Source of the DNA: Scatomorpha sp040765295
GTDB lineage: Bacteria; Bacillota; Clostridia; Oscillospirales; Oscillospiraceae
Direction of reading: 5' to 3'
Length of the DNA: 64,000 bases
NCBI GenBank assembly: GCA_040765295.1
Contig: JAXGSB010000001.1
Coordinates: forward strand, 1,054,001 to 1,118,000
Position numbers and translations under genes: made by a program. The notes beneath the pieces are model-generated. The model was not told where the DNA came from, did no database searches, and worked only from the letters and a program-made list of their open reading frames with translations. This document shows, one piece after another, positions 1-9,010 of this stretch. Position 1 is the stretch's first letter. Each line of letters begins with the position of its first letter.

Positions 1-1329
1 CATGATAAGGAAGCTGAGATAGTTGCTCAGGCAGGTAAATTCGGTGCAGTTACAATAGCCACAAATATGGCCGGCCGCGGTACAGACATTGTCTTGGGCG
101 GCAACGCTGAATTTCTTGCAAAAAAGGATCTCAAATCTGCCGGATTTACAGACGAGATAATAGCGGATGCAACAGGATATTCTGATACCTCCGACGAGGA
201 AGTACTTAAGGCAAGGGCTATGTTCGCCGATTGCTATTCAAAGCATAAAAAGCTGACCGATATCGAGGCGGAAAGAGTTAAGGAGGTTGGCGGCCTCTAT
301 ATTTTAGGAACCGAGCGGCATGAGTCCAGGCGTATAGACAACCAGCTCAGAGGGCGTTCCGGCAGGCAGGGAGACCCCGGTGAAAGCAGATTCTATATAG
401 CGCTTACCGATGACATTATGAGACTTTTCGGCTCCGAGAGAATTATGGGCGCCATGGAAAAGCTTGGAATGGAAGAGGACATGCCCTTAGACAATAAGCT
501 TCTCTCAAATTCGATTGAGCAGGCGCAGAAGACGGTTGAAAGTCGCAACTTCCAGATCAGAAAGAACGTAATAGAATTTGACGATGTAATGAACGTTCAG
601 AGAAATCTCATATACGGTGAGAGACACAAAGTCCTTTTCGGAGACGACATAAAAGACTATATATTCAATATGCTTGAGGAGTTTGTTCTGTCAACAGTCA
701 GCAGTATCGACTTTTCCGATGACGGCGCTGTCAATGAAGCGATCTCTCACTTTAAATATGTTCTTTTAAGCAATGCGGATATTTTTGAAATCAAAAAAGA
801 ACTTGGATCAGACGCTTCAAAGGAAGATGTGGAAGAGACAATACTCGAAAAAGCCATTGAAAACTATGAGTCAAGAGAAAACGAATTCGGCCTCATGCCT
901 GACGGAAGACCGTTTATGCGTGAACTGGAGAGAGTAGTCCTTCTTCGAGTGGTGGATGAGTATTGGATGGAGCATCTTGAATCAATGAACGAGCTGAGAA
1001 GAGGTGTGGGCCTTCGAGGATACGGAAATGAGAAGCCGGTCGATGCCTATAAGAGGGAAGGATACGAGATTTTCGATGCAATGGTAGGCGGCATAAAAGA
1101 GGAGACCGTTAGAAGACTGTTTACGGTAAGAGTACGAAAAACGGAAACTCTGGAGCGAAAGAGTGTTGCAAAGAATATTGCCGCAGGAACCGAGGACGAC
1201 GGAACTCTGAAAAAAACACCGGTGAAAAAGACCAAGAAGCCGGGGAGAAATGATCCGTGCCCTTGCGGCAAGCTGAGACCGAATGGACTTCCAATGAAAT
1301 ATAAGGACTGCTGCGGCAGAAACAGATAA
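1..1329 (+). CDS. secA: Preprotein translocase ATPase SecA (3' part)
   Basis: The frame is open from base 1, so this is the C-terminal 442 residues of SecA, the ATPase that drives preproteins through SecYEG. The sequence opens with the second nucleotide-binding domain (TNMAGRGTDI and GGLYILGTERHESRRIDNQL, with the arginine-finger region RGRSGRQGDPG). The helical scaffold and wing domains follow. It ends with the zinc-binding SEC-C motif CPCGK...KYKDCCG, which binds SecB or ribosomes in the family. The 5' end lies outside the window. pgeF begins 1 nt after the stop, so the two are probably co-transcribed. Identification is certain. Confidence 0.98.
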   Translation, partial: HDKEAEIVAQAGKFGAVTIATNMAGRGTDIVLGGNAEFLAKKDLKSAGFTDEIIADATGYSDTSDEEVLKARAMFADCYSKHKKLTDIEAERVKEVGGLYILGTERHESRRIDNQLRGRSGRQGDPGESRFYIALTDDIMRLFGSERIMGAMEKLGMEEDMPLDNKLLSNSIEQAQKTVESRNFQIRKNVIEFDDVMNVQRNLIYGERHKVLFGDDIKDYIFNMLEEFVLSTVSSIDFSDDGAVNEAISHFKYVLLSNADIFEIKKELGSDASKEDVEETILEKAIENYESRENEFGLMPDGRPFMRELERVVLLRVVDEYWMEHLESMNELRRGVGLRGYGNEKPVDAYKREGYEIFDAMVGGIKEETVRRLFTVRVRKTETLERKSVAKNIAAGTEDDGTLKKTPVKKTKKPGRNDPCPCGKLRPNGLPMKYKDCCGRNR

Positions 1330-1330
1330 A

Positions 1331-2131
1331 ATGGCATTTTTAGAAAAGAAAAAGGGAAACCTTTTATATCTGATATCAGACAAGATAAAAACAAACCACG
1401 CATTTACGACAAGGTTCGGAGGAGTGAGCTCCGGAGGTTTTTCCTCACTTAATTTCGGTTATATGAGGGGAGATCCCGACAGCAATGTGAACGAGAATTT
1501 TCGGATTTTGGGTGAGACCTTTGATATCAATCCCTTTAAAGCGGGTTTTACGCGTCAGGTTCACGGTTCTGATGTGCGCCTCATTAAAGAGCAGGATTTA
1601 AGAGCGCCCTCAGACTTTAACAGACCGGATTGTGATGCAGTGGTCACATCATTAGTGGCAACACCAATCTTTTGCTTTGTGGCTGACTGTGCGCCGATTT
1701 TGTTGCTTGATGATGAGAACAAAGTCGCTGCAGCCGTGCACTGCGGATGGAGAAGCTCGGTAGCTGACATACTTAAAAACACACTCGAGCTTATGAAAGA
1801 ACAAGGTGCGCAGTTAAAAAATATTACTGCTGCGATAGGTCCGTCAATCGGACAGTGTTGCTATGAAGTTGGGGAAGAGGTTGCAGCAGCACTGGAGAGA
1901 TATATAAGCTCAGGGCTTGAAAGAGTTTTACAGGCAGGAGCACGAGAAGGTAGGTACCATGCAGATTTAAAACTTGCCAATGCCATCAGGCTTACCGAGC
2001 TCGGCGTATTGAGAGATAAAATAGATATTTGTGAAGAATGCACAAAGTGTGAACACGATAAATTTTGGTCCCATAGACATGTTGGTTTGAACGACAGAGG
2101 CTCTCAGTGCGCATTTATTTCTATAGAATGA
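1331..2131 (+). CDS. pgeF: Peptidoglycan editing factor / multicopper-like purine nucleoside phosphorylase (YfiH/PgeF)
   Basis: This is a 266-residue member of the YfiH/laccase-domain family (DUF152). Family members act on purine nucleosides and, in E. coli, limit wrong amino-acid incorporation into peptidoglycan precursors. The three zinc-site residues are visible: H78 in RQVHGSDV, C120 in VADCAPILLLD and H137 in AVHCGWR. The glycine-rich IGPSIGQCCYEVG segment is also present. The ATG lies 1 nt downstream of the secA stop and the lipoprotein gene follows after 7 nt, so it sits within a tight operon. The family is certain; the physiological substrate is not shown by the sequence. Confidence 0.9.
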   Translation: MAFLEKKKGNLLYLISDKIKTNHAFTTRFGGVSSGGFSSLNFGYMRGDPDSNVNENFRILGETFDINPFKAGFTRQVHGSDVRLIKEQDLRAPSDFNRPDCDAVVTSLVATPIFCFVADCAPILLLDDENKVAAAVHCGWRSSVADILKNTLELMKEQGAQLKNITAAIGPSIGQCCYEVGEEVAAALERYISSGLERVLQAGAREGRYHADLKLANAIRLTELGVLRDKIDICEECTKCEHDKFWSHRHVGLNDRGSQCAFISIE

Positions 2132-2138
2132 GGCTGAA

Positions 2139-3701
2139 ATGAAGAAAGATACATTATTTATATTTTTAATAATTACCGTTATATTATCGCTTATATTTTT
2201 ATCCGGCTGTGGTGAAGAAAAGGAAGCGGAAATTACCCCGCCGCCGAAAGTCGAAGGTGAAAGCAAAAAATCCGATGCCGGCTCATCGTTTGCGCTCAAC
2301 TCAAATAAATCAGACAGCTTCAACCCTTATCAGGCTCAAACACAGGAAAACAGACTTGTCGGACAGCTTGTTTATGAAAATATTTTTGAAGTTGATGAAA
2401 ACTACAACCTGAGCTCAAATGTGGTGCTGGAAAAAGAAACACGGGACAATATGTGGATTTTTAAAATAGACACGTCCATAAAAATGCACGACGGCTCCAA
2501 TTTAACCGCAAAAGATTTAACTTATTCTCTGTCCCAAGCATTTGGCTCAAGACGTTTTAACGGGCGCTTCAATACCTATCAGGGCGCAATGGCATCCGGA
2601 GATGACACACTTATAGTCTCTACAACAAAACCGAATAAAATGCTCCCGTATGTTTTAAATGTGCCTATAATAAAGGCAGGACAGGCAAAGGAAATAACTC
2701 CTATAGGTTGTGGGCCCTATATGTTTTCAGAAGATGGGAACAGCCTTGTGGCTTTTGATGAATATAAGAAGAGGGATACACTTCCTTTCGATATAATAGA
2801 GCTCAAGGAGTACGAAACTATCGAAGAAAGAATAGATGCATTTGAGGACGGAGAAGTGAATCTTGTAGTAAACGACAGAACAGGCAAAAACAGCTTAGGA
2901 TATGGCGGTAAAAATGAGATAAGATATTTTACGACATTGAACCTTCACTATTTCGGCTTCAATATGGCTGATGAATTTGTTTCGAAGCCGGGTGTGCGCT
3001 ATGCGATGCAGTTTGCTTTAAACAGAGAGGATGCTGCGAAGGTGTTTTTGAACAACAATGCGCTTCCGACTGTTGCGGCAGTGCACCCGAGATCCGAGCT
3101 ATACAGTCAGGATTTAGCCAGAAGTGTAAACTATAATATGGACAGCTGCTTGACAAGTTTTAATAATGCCGGTGTCACTGATGCCGATAACGACGGAAAA
3201 CTTGAAAATATGATGTATGGAATCCCTGTAGAGATCAACGTTGATCTGATAGTATGTGCGGACGGTGCGGGCAAGGGAGACATAGCGAGGAAGTTTGCCA
3301 AGGAGCTGTCTACCATCGGAGTTACAGTGAGCGTGAGAGAACTTAGTTGGCAGGATTACAACACAGCGCTGCAAGAGGGCGAGTTTGATATGTATTATGC
3401 GGAGGTCAGAATTCCGGGAGACTTCAACATACAGAACATGTTTGAGGAAGAGGGGAGTTTAAACTTTGGCAAAATATTGGACGATGAGCTGATTTATGTT
3501 ATAGATGACTTCCTGGCAGCCGGTGATGACACAAGGGCAGACAAATGCTATAATATGATGAATGTGTTTTTGAACAAGTCTCCGATAATCCCTATATGCT
3601 TCGAGAGAAGAGAGCTCATTATGCATAGGAATTTTGTCACGGGTGTAGATCCCTGCGACGGAAACGTGTTCTTCGGAGTTGCAAACTGGCGGATACACTG
3701 A
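2139..3701 (+). CDS. Peptide/oligopeptide ABC transporter substrate-binding lipoprotein
   Basis: This is a 520-residue secreted lipoprotein of the SBP_bac_5 family (OppA/DppA type). The N-terminus has two lysines, a hydrophobic core and a lipobox ending LSGC, so C24 should be lipidated. An acidic/proline linker follows. The body shows family features: QLVYENIFEVDENYNLSS near the start of the lobe, KMHDGSNLTAKDLTYSL, and YAMQFALNREDAAKVFL. No permease or ATPase genes are adjacent, so it either works with a transporter encoded elsewhere or is an orphan receptor. It lies between pgeF and cytidine deaminase with short gaps. The ligand cannot be deduced. Confidence 0.88.
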   Translation: MKKDTLFIFLIITVILSLIFLSGCGEEKEAEITPPPKVEGESKKSDAGSSFALNSNKSDSFNPYQAQTQENRLVGQLVYENIFEVDENYNLSSNVVLEKETRDNMWIFKIDTSIKMHDGSNLTAKDLTYSLSQAFGSRRFNGRFNTYQGAMASGDDTLIVSTTKPNKMLPYVLNVPIIKAGQAKEITPIGCGPYMFSEDGNSLVAFDEYKKRDTLPFDIIELKEYETIEERIDAFEDGEVNLVVNDRTGKNSLGYGGKNEIRYFTTLNLHYFGFNMADEFVSKPGVRYAMQFALNREDAAKVFLNNNALPTVAAVHPRSELYSQDLARSVNYNMDSCLTSFNNAGVTDADNDGKLENMMYGIPVEINVDLIVCADGAGKGDIARKFAKELSTIGVTVSVRELSWQDYNTALQEGEFDMYYAEVRIPGDFNIQNMFEEEGSLNFGKILDDELIYVIDDFLAAGDDTRADKCYNMMNVFLNKSPIIPICFERRELIMHRNFVTGVDPCDGNVFFGVANWRIH

Positions 3702-3718
3702 GAATCAAGGAGGAACTT

Positions 3719-4099
3719 ATGACTGACAGAGAACTAATGGATATTGCTCGCAGAGCTTCGGAGAAGGCTTATGCGCCATATTCCAGATTTAAGGTCGGAG
3801 CAGCGTTGGAAACTGAAGGCAGGCAGGTATTTACAGGGTGCAATGTGGAAAATGCGGCTCTGGGTTCAACGATATGTGCTGAAAGAACAGCTGCCACTAA
3901 GGCTGTTTCCGAAGGATACACAAAATTTAAGCGAATAGCCATTTGGGCTGAGAGCAATGATTACTGCTTGCCATGCGGAGCCTGCAGGCAGGTCTTAGCT
4001 GAATTTTGTGATGACATGGAGGTACTTTGCGCTAAAGCGGGCGGACGATATGTAAGCTACAATCTGAGCGAGCTTCTTCCGCATAGGTTTAATTTTTAG
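3719..4099 (+). CDS. cdd: Cytidine deaminase
   Basis: At 126 residues it has the size of homotetrameric cytidine deaminases, which convert cytidine and deoxycytidine to uridine forms for salvage. The catalytic motif CAE is at C53-E55 in STICAERTAA, with C86 and C89 in LPCGACRQVLAEF completing the zinc site. The substrate-binding stretch FKVGAAL and NVENAALGS are in the usual places. An AGGAGG-like site (AAGGAGGAAC) lies just upstream of the ATG. In many Firmicutes cdd sits between ybeY and era; here those two genes overlap at about 50.4 kb and cdd has been relocated. Confidence 0.96.
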   Translation: MTDRELMDIARRASEKAYAPYSRFKVGAALETEGRQVFTGCNVENAALGSTICAERTAATKAVSEGYTKFKRIAIWAESNDYCLPCGACRQVLAEFCDDMEVLCAKAGGRYVSYNLSELLPHRFNF

Positions 4100-4139
4100 T
4101 TATTTTGATGTTCCTCGTCTGAGTTTGAATTAAAGAAAA

Positions 4140-5690
4140 ATGAAAAACATCAAACTGATTTTAATCACAATCGTGTTTTTACTGGTTTTGGTTGTGATGC
4201 CGCAAATGAATATAAACGCTGCTGAGCAGTATTCCGATGTTCCGAAAGATGCTTGGTATGTGTTTCATGTTGATCTTATCTCATCAAAAGGTATAGATTT
4301 ATCTGAGAATGGGTCCTTTGAGTCAAATAAACTGATAAGTCGCGCAGATTTTATGTGTTGGCTTTCTGAGTTTGCCGGGCTTAAAACCTTGAATATGGAA
4401 ACAAAAGAACATTGGGCAGAGCCATATTGGCATATGCTCAATGAGGTGGGACTTTTAGAAGGCCTGAGTATTCAGCCGATTGCAGAAGAGCTCGAGGCCT
4501 CATTGAGCAGGTATGAGATGCTTGTTATTATAGGTAATCTTATTTTCAATCTGAATGGTGAGGAGCCTGTTCAATTAAAAAATCCACTGGAATCAATAGG
4601 TGACTATGATGTCATTGGAAGCGCATATAGAGGAACGCTGGAGCAACTCTACGGCAAGGGCATAGTCTCGGGCATCGATGAAAAAGGCAGCTTCTGCGGC
4701 AACAGACCTCTTACGCGGGCAGAGGCGGCCAAAGTTATTGTTTGCGGTCTCATGCCAGAGTATAGAGATGACAGATCCGAGTTGATTGTTTCTGTAGAAA
4801 ATGAAGACGAACCAAACACCTTTTATCAGAAAAGTTTAGAAGATATTAAGCAGAACATGGTTTCAAGTCCGCAAACATCAGTTCGGACAACTCCAAAGCC
4901 AACTCCGGCTCCGGCCCCAAAACCGACCCCGGCACCTGCAGTTCCTGCAACGGCTCAGCCTACGCCTCAAGCAACACCGGTTCCTACGCCTCAGCCAACA
5001 CCGGTTCCTGCGCCTCAGGTAACTCCGGTTCCTACGCCTCAACCAACACCGGTTCCAACACCTCAGCCAACTCCGGTCCCAATACCGCAAGCGACCGAAC
5101 CGCCGGCACCGCCCCCGCCTCCTATGGAGCCGAGCGGCACCGATCCGTCACAGTCATTCGCTTTTAGATATAGAAGCATGTCAACTGCGGAGCGCAGGCT
5201 TGCCCTGTTCGGAGATGAGAATAAAACTCATTTTAAAAGTGCCGAGGATGCCAGCGGATACGTGGTAAATGTATCTGTCAATGTTTGGGATTTGACTCAG
5301 GGCGGTGCATGGTATTCCAAGACTATAACTCTTCAGGTTAACAGAGTTGTTGCAGAAGAGGTGAAGGGAATCTTTTCTGTTATATATAATCTTCCCGAGT
5401 CTGAACGCTTTCCCATATCATACGTGGGAAGTGCGAGGTATTCGGATACCTTGCGGCATTCTTGGGGCTGCGCCTTGGATATCAATGCCAACTACAACTA
5501 CTATAGAAATAATCTCACAGGCTATCAGGTGGGACAGTACTGCTATCTCACCAGCGACAGCCCCTACTGTATTAAGCCCGACAGTCCTGTTGTAAGAGCC
5601 TTTGCCAGCTACGGCTGGGGCTGGGGCGGCAGTGGATGGACAAACGCCGTGGACTACATGCATTTCAGCATTTTGGCGACAGGGGGCTAA
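4140..5690 (+). CDS. SLH-domain cell-wall hydrolase with M15-type carboxypeptidase domain
   Basis: This is a 516-residue secreted wall enzyme. Residues 1-28 form a signal peptide (hydrophobic core LILITIVFLLVLVVM, cut near NAAE). Three S-layer-homology repeats follow (about 30-210), with landmarks YSDVPKDAWY, EHWAEPYW and LTRAEAAKVIV; these normally bind wall polysaccharide. A proline/threonine-rich linker (about 245-330) separates them from a C-terminal peptidase M15 domain. Zinc and catalytic residues visible are H440 and D447 in HSWGCALDIN and the DYMHF motif with H508. It should cut peptide stems of peptidoglycan as an M15-type DD-carboxypeptidase or LD-endopeptidase; the exact bond is not predictable. 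No clear Shine-Dalgarno precedes the ATG, which is unusual in this window. Confidence 0.87.
   Translation: MKNIKLILITIVFLLVLVVMPQMNINAAEQYSDVPKDAWYVFHVDLISSKGIDLSENGSFESNKLISRADFMCWLSEFAGLKTLNMETKEHWAEPYWHMLNEVGLLEGLSIQPIAEELEASLSRYEMLVIIGNLIFNLNGEEPVQLKNPLESIGDYDVIGSAYRGTLEQLYGKGIVSGIDEKGSFCGNRPLTRAEAAKVIVCGLMPEYRDDRSELIVSVENEDEPNTFYQKSLEDIKQNMVSSPQTSVRTTPKPTPAPAPKPTPAPAVPATAQPTPQATPVPTPQPTPVPAPQVTPVPTPQPTPVPTPQPTPVPIPQATEPPAPPPPPMEPSGTDPSQSFAFRYRSMSTAERRLALFGDENKTHFKSAEDASGYVVNVSVNVWDLTQGGAWYSKTITLQVNRVVAEEVKGIFSVIYNLPESERFPISYVGSARYSDTLRHSWGCALDINANYNYYRNNLTGYQVGQYCYLTSDSPYCIKPDSPVVRAFASYGWGWGGSGWTNAVDYMHFSILATGG
4975..5095 (+). repeat. 24-bp tandem repeats encoding PVPTPQPT linker
   Basis: About five copies of a 24-bp unit starting CCGGTTCC lie at 4977, 5001, 5025, 5049 and 5073. 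They encode eight-residue PVPxPQxT units in the wall-hydrolase linker. The perfect 24-bp phase suggests expansion by slippage or recombination. The unit number may vary between strains. Confidence 0.9.
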
Positions 5691-5721
5691 AGCTGAATGC
5701 CATAATTAAATATGCAGATAT

Positions 5722-5744
5722 AAAAACGGCGATTTGCCGTTTTT
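5722..5744 (+). terminator. Rho-independent terminator after the wall hydrolase
   Basis: Arms AAAAACGGC (5722-5730) and GCCGTTTTT (5736-5744) flank a 5-nt loop, followed by a T-rich stretch. It separates the secA-to-hydrolase unit from the ribosomal operon. Confidence 0.85.
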
Positions 5745-5815
5745 ATATTGTTTTAATCAAAAATGCTTCAAAATAAAGATTATCAGAAAAAAACTTGAAA
5801 AATATAATAAATCGC

Positions 5816-5844
5816 TTGACAAGCAATTATACTTTTGGTATTAT
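5816..5844 (+). promoter_or_regulatory. Promoter of the S10-spc-alpha ribosomal operon
   Basis: The -35 TTGACA (5816-5821) and -10 TATTAT (5839-5844) are separated by exactly 17 bp. This is a near-consensus vegetative sigma promoter. Start of transcription is expected near 5851, leaving a leader of about 270 nt before rpsJ. Confidence 0.88.
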
Positions 5845-5849
5845 GCTCG

Positions 5850-6119
5850 GGCGTCTGTAAAGAAGCAGAGGCCATTCATGCGGTGAAGCGAGAGATTGCG
5901 GATTTAGTCCGGTAACTTTCGTGGAGTATGTCCGGCGCATTTAAAATGCGCGAAATCGGGCGGATGGACATTTACTTTTCATGGCGTATATCGGGTGGGA
6001 AAAGCGTCGGCTTAAGCCGACTAAATTTAGGTCACCGTCTGATACGCACGGCTAAGTGTATAGTTAATGTCTGCCGTACCAATGGGCTATAAGCCTAAGT
6101 ACGAAAACTGGAGGAAAAA
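5850..6119 (+). promoter_or_regulatory. Structured 5' leader of the S10 operon
   Basis: The 270-nt untranslated leader has several visible helices. A perfect inverted repeat lies at 6006-6021 (GTCGGCTTAAGCCGAC). It is enclosed by GCGTAT (5984-5989) pairing with ATACGC (6042-6047). ACGGC (6048-6052) can pair with GCCGT (6073-6077), and GCGCATTT with AAATGCGC (5935-5951). In E. coli the S10 leader is the target of autoregulation by L4; a similar role here is inference. It ends in a GGAGG ribosome site before rpsJ. Confidence 0.65.
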
Positions 6120-6431
6120 ATGGCAAATAAAAAAATGATTCGTATTAAGCTGAAAGCGTACGATCACCAGCTGATTGACAAGGCTGCAGCAACAATTGTC
6201 GAAACAGCGAAGCGCACAGAGTCTAAGGTTTCGGGACCCATCCCGCTACCCACTGACAAGGAGATAATCACGATTTTACGTGCTGTGCACAAGTATAAGG
6301 ACAGCAGGGAACAGTTTGAAAGACGTACCCACAAAAGGTTGATTGATATCACAAAACCCACGCAGAAGACAGTCGATGCTCTCATGAGCCTGGAGCTTCC
6401 TGCCGGTGTCGAGATTGAAATTAAGCTCTAA
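6120..6431 (+). CDS. rpsJ: 30S ribosomal protein S10
   Basis: This is a full-length 103-residue S10, the first gene of the operon. S10 sits in the 30S head and, as NusE, also joins the antitermination complex with NusB. Signatures are KIRIKLKAYDHQLID and GPIPLPTDKEIITILR near the tRNA-facing loop. The ATG follows a GGAGG site at 7 nt. In many Firmicutes the str operon (rpsL, rpsG, fusA, tuf) lies directly upstream; it is absent here, and rpsJ has its own promoter. Confidence 0.98.
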   Translation: MANKKMIRIKLKAYDHQLIDKAAATIVETAKRTESKVSGPIPLPTDKEIITILRAVHKYKDSREQFERRTHKRLIDITKPTQKTVDALMSLELPAGVEIEIKL

Positions 6432-6505
6432 TTTAAAAAGTGCCAGCAACGCGCGTATAAGGTCAAGTTGATTAAGTTCAACCAATAACCAAAGGAGGAA
6501 GATTG

Positions 6506-7210
6506 ATGAAAGCAGCCATTATTGGCAAGAAGGTCGGCATGACACAGATCTTCGATGAAGCGGGAAGGGTCATTCCCGTTACACTGATTGAGGCAGGCCC
6601 CTGTGTAGTAGTCCAAAAGAAAACAGAGTGCAAAGAGGGTTACTCTTCGGTGCAGTTTGGATACGAAGAGGTTTCAGAGTCAGCTCTTACGAAGCCCGAA
6701 AAAGGACACCTCAGCAAGGCGGGAAGCTATAATCTAAAGTATTTACATGAGTTTAAGCTCGATAATGTCGCAGAGCTGAATGTCGGCGATATTATCAGGT
6801 CTGATATATTTAAGGAAGGCGACAACGTCGATATAACAGGCATAAGCAAGGGTAAAGGTTATCAGGGTGTAATAAAACGTCACAACGCGGGAAGAACACC
6901 CAGTTCCCACGGCGGAGGCCCTGTTCATAGACACGCCGGCTCAATGGGTGCAGCTGCCTATCCTGCGAAAATTTTTAAGGGAAAGATGGGGGCAGGGCAG
7001 ATGGGTAATGAACAGGTTACTGTTCAAAATCTTGATGTGGTTCAGGTTGACCCCGAACTTAACATGTTGGTAGTAAGGGGTGCAGTTCCCGGACCTCGCG
7101 GCGGCTTAGTTTATGTGACAAGCTCCACTAAGAACAAGAAGAAGAGGCGTTCAGGTCCTGCAACTCCCACGGTAAGTGTAAACCCGCAGAAACGTTCTGC
7201 AAGAGGCTAA
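6506..7210 (+). CDS. rplC: 50S ribosomal protein L3
   Basis: This is a 234-residue L3, which helps nucleate 23S rRNA folding near the peptidyl-transferase centre. The N-terminus AAIIGKKVGMTQIFDE and the loop signature GGGPVHRHAGSMGA are typical. The ATG at 6506 is preferred over the in-frame TTG at 6503, because AAAGGAGG ends 7 nt upstream of the ATG and the family starts MKAAI. The C-terminus is a basic extension rich in K, R and S, slightly longer than average. Confidence 0.98.
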   Translation: MKAAIIGKKVGMTQIFDEAGRVIPVTLIEAGPCVVVQKKTECKEGYSSVQFGYEEVSESALTKPEKGHLSKAGSYNLKYLHEFKLDNVAELNVGDIIRSDIFKEGDNVDITGISKGKGYQGVIKRHNAGRTPSSHGGGPVHRHAGSMGAAAYPAKIFKGKMGAGQMGNEQVTVQNLDVVQVDPELNMLVVRGAVPGPRGGLVYVTSSTKNKKKRRSGPATPTVSVNPQKRSARG

Positions 7211-7226
7211 AGAGAGGAGAATAAAA

Positions 7227-7850
7227 ATGCCTAAAGCAATAATCTATAATATGCAAGGTAAAAAGCTTGGCGAGTATGAACTCTCTGAGGCGATATTTGG
7301 GGTGGAACCGAATGCGGCGATGCTGCACGCATCGGTCAGAAGCTATCTTGCAAACAGGAGACAGGGTACGCAGAGTGCCCTCACCAAGAGCGAGGTCAGT
7401 TATTCGACAAGGAAGCCTTGGCGACAGAAGGGCATAGGCAGAGCAAGAGCTGGTTATGCAGGCTCTCCAATTTGGAGACATGGCGGTGTGGCGTTCGCGC
7501 CGAAGCCCCGCAGCTATAGCTTTAGACTAAACAAGAAGGCTAAGAGGCTCGCTATAAAGAGCGCTTTTTCCGTTAAGGCTCAAGAGAACAGCATTCTGAT
7601 AATTGATAAGCTCGCGGCTGAAGAGATCAAGACCAAGCCTTTTGTATCTTTACTAAACAAACTGGGAGTTAGCGGCAAGGCCATGTTTATAACCGAGAAT
7701 GTCGATAACGCAGTTATTAAAAGCACTCGCAACATTCCCGGCATAAAGACGACGACGGCCACGATAATATCGCCATATGAGCTCTTAAACAGCGATACGC
7801 TCATTATTGATAAGGCCGCTCTCTCAAGGATTGAGGAGGTATTTGCGTAA
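7227..7850 (+). CDS. rplD: 50S ribosomal protein L4
   Basis: This is a 207-residue L4, lining the exit tunnel with its extended loop (about residues 45-90, with TRKPWRQKGIGRARAG). In E. coli L4 is the repressor of its own S10 operon, which gives the long leader at 5850-6119 a plausible ligand. The stop codon overlaps the ATG of rplW by 1 nt, indicating translational coupling. Confidence 0.98.
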   Translation: MPKAIIYNMQGKKLGEYELSEAIFGVEPNAAMLHASVRSYLANRRQGTQSALTKSEVSYSTRKPWRQKGIGRARAGYAGSPIWRHGGVAFAPKPRSYSFRLNKKAKRLAIKSAFSVKAQENSILIIDKLAAEEIKTKPFVSLLNKLGVSGKAMFITENVDNAVIKSTRNIPGIKTTTATIISPYELLNSDTLIIDKAALSRIEEVFA

Positions 7851-8146
7851 TGTCGACAGCTTACGATATTATTATTCGACCGATCGTTACAGAACAGTCG
7901 ATGGAAGATTTAGACATCAAAAAGTACACTTTTGAAGTTTTAAAAACTGCAAACAAGATTGAAATCAAAAAGGCAATAGAAGAAATTTTTGATGTGACTG
8001 TAATCAATGTAAACACAACAACTGTCAAAGGCAAGAAAAAGCGCACGGGCGCATATCCTGCCGGCTATACAAAAACCTGGAAAAAGGCCATAGTAAAGCT
8101 CAGTGAAGACAGCAAGCCCATCGAGATTTTCGAGGGAATGGTATAA
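7850..8146 (+). CDS. rplW: 50S ribosomal protein L23
   Basis: This is a 98-residue L23, located at the tunnel exit where it docks trigger factor and signal recognition particle. The N-terminal DIIIRPIVTEQSM and the flexible loop KGKKKRTGAYPAGYTKTWKKA are characteristic. Its start overlaps the rplD stop by 1 nt, and rplB follows after 14 nt. Confidence 0.97.
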   Translation: MSTAYDIIIRPIVTEQSMEDLDIKKYTFEVLKTANKIEIKKAIEEIFDVTVINVNTTTVKGKKKRTGAYPAGYTKTWKKAIVKLSEDSKPIEIFEGMV

Positions 8147-8160
8147 GGGGGATTATTTAG

Positions 8161-8994
8161 ATGTCAATAAAATTTTATAGGCCGACTACTCCCTCAAGGC
8201 GCCAGATGAGCGTTTCAGGCTTCGATGGAGTTGACAAGAAGGCAAAGCCGGAGAGAAGCCTTACCGAAGTGAAGAAAAAGCATTCCGGGCGCAATAACCA
8301 TGGGCGTATTACCGTCAGACACAGAGGCGGGGCAAATCGCAGGAAGTTCCGCATAATCGACTTCAAGCGCAAAAGGATGGATGAAGAGGCCACGGTCTTA
8401 AGGCTTGAATACGACCCCAACAGGTCCGCATTTATTGCTCTTTGTGAGTTTGAAGACGGCGAGCGGATTTACATTCTTGCGCCTGTCGGCCTTAAGGCGG
8501 GAGATAAGGTTGTATCGTCAAGTACGGCAGACATTAAACCCGGAAACTGCCTCCCGATAGCTAATATTCCTGTCGGCACGGTTATTCATAACATTGAGCT
8601 CTACCCAGGAAAGGGAGCCCAGCTTGTTCGCTCGGCGGGAGTTTCAGCCCAGCTTATGGCAAAAGAAGGCAGCCTTGCAACAGTCAGACTTCCTTCCGGT
8701 GAGTATAGAAAGGTCAGAATGGAATGCAAAGCTTCCATAGGTCAGGTCGGAAATATCGACCATGCAAACATTTCTTTGGGCAAGGCCGGCAGAAGACGCC
8801 ATATGGGCATAAGGCCCACAGTCAGAGGCTCTGCTATGAACCCGGTTGACCATCCGCACGGCGGCGGTGAGGGCAAGTCTCCGATAGGAATGCCCAGCCC
8901 CTTGACACCTTGGGGCAAGCCGACACTCGGATACAAGACGCGCAAGACAAAGAATCGCAGCAATAAGTACATTGTTAAGCGCCGTGGAACTTAA
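8161..8994 (+). CDS. rplB: 50S ribosomal protein L2
   Basis: This is a full-length 277-residue L2, a primary 23S rRNA binder close to the peptidyl-transferase centre. Signatures are GRITVRHRGGANRRKFR in the N-terminal part and NPVDHPHGGGEGKSPIG near the C-terminus, containing the conserved histidine. A ribosome site (GGGGG) precedes the ATG. Confidence 0.98.
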   Translation: MSIKFYRPTTPSRRQMSVSGFDGVDKKAKPERSLTEVKKKHSGRNNHGRITVRHRGGANRRKFRIIDFKRKRMDEEATVLRLEYDPNRSAFIALCEFEDGERIYILAPVGLKAGDKVVSSSTADIKPGNCLPIANIPVGTVIHNIELYPGKGAQLVRSAGVSAQLMAKEGSLATVRLPSGEYRKVRMECKASIGQVGNIDHANISLGKAGRRRHMGIRPTVRGSAMNPVDHPHGGGEGKSPIGMPSPLTPWGKPTLGYKTRKTKNRSNKYIVKRRGT

Positions 8995-9010
8995 TTAAGG
9001 AGGAAATTTA

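Noticed and set aside
4878..5090. Arginine/cysteine-rich minus-strand frame
   Set aside because: It is the reverse complement of the proline-rich repeat linker; its composition is explained by the repeats.
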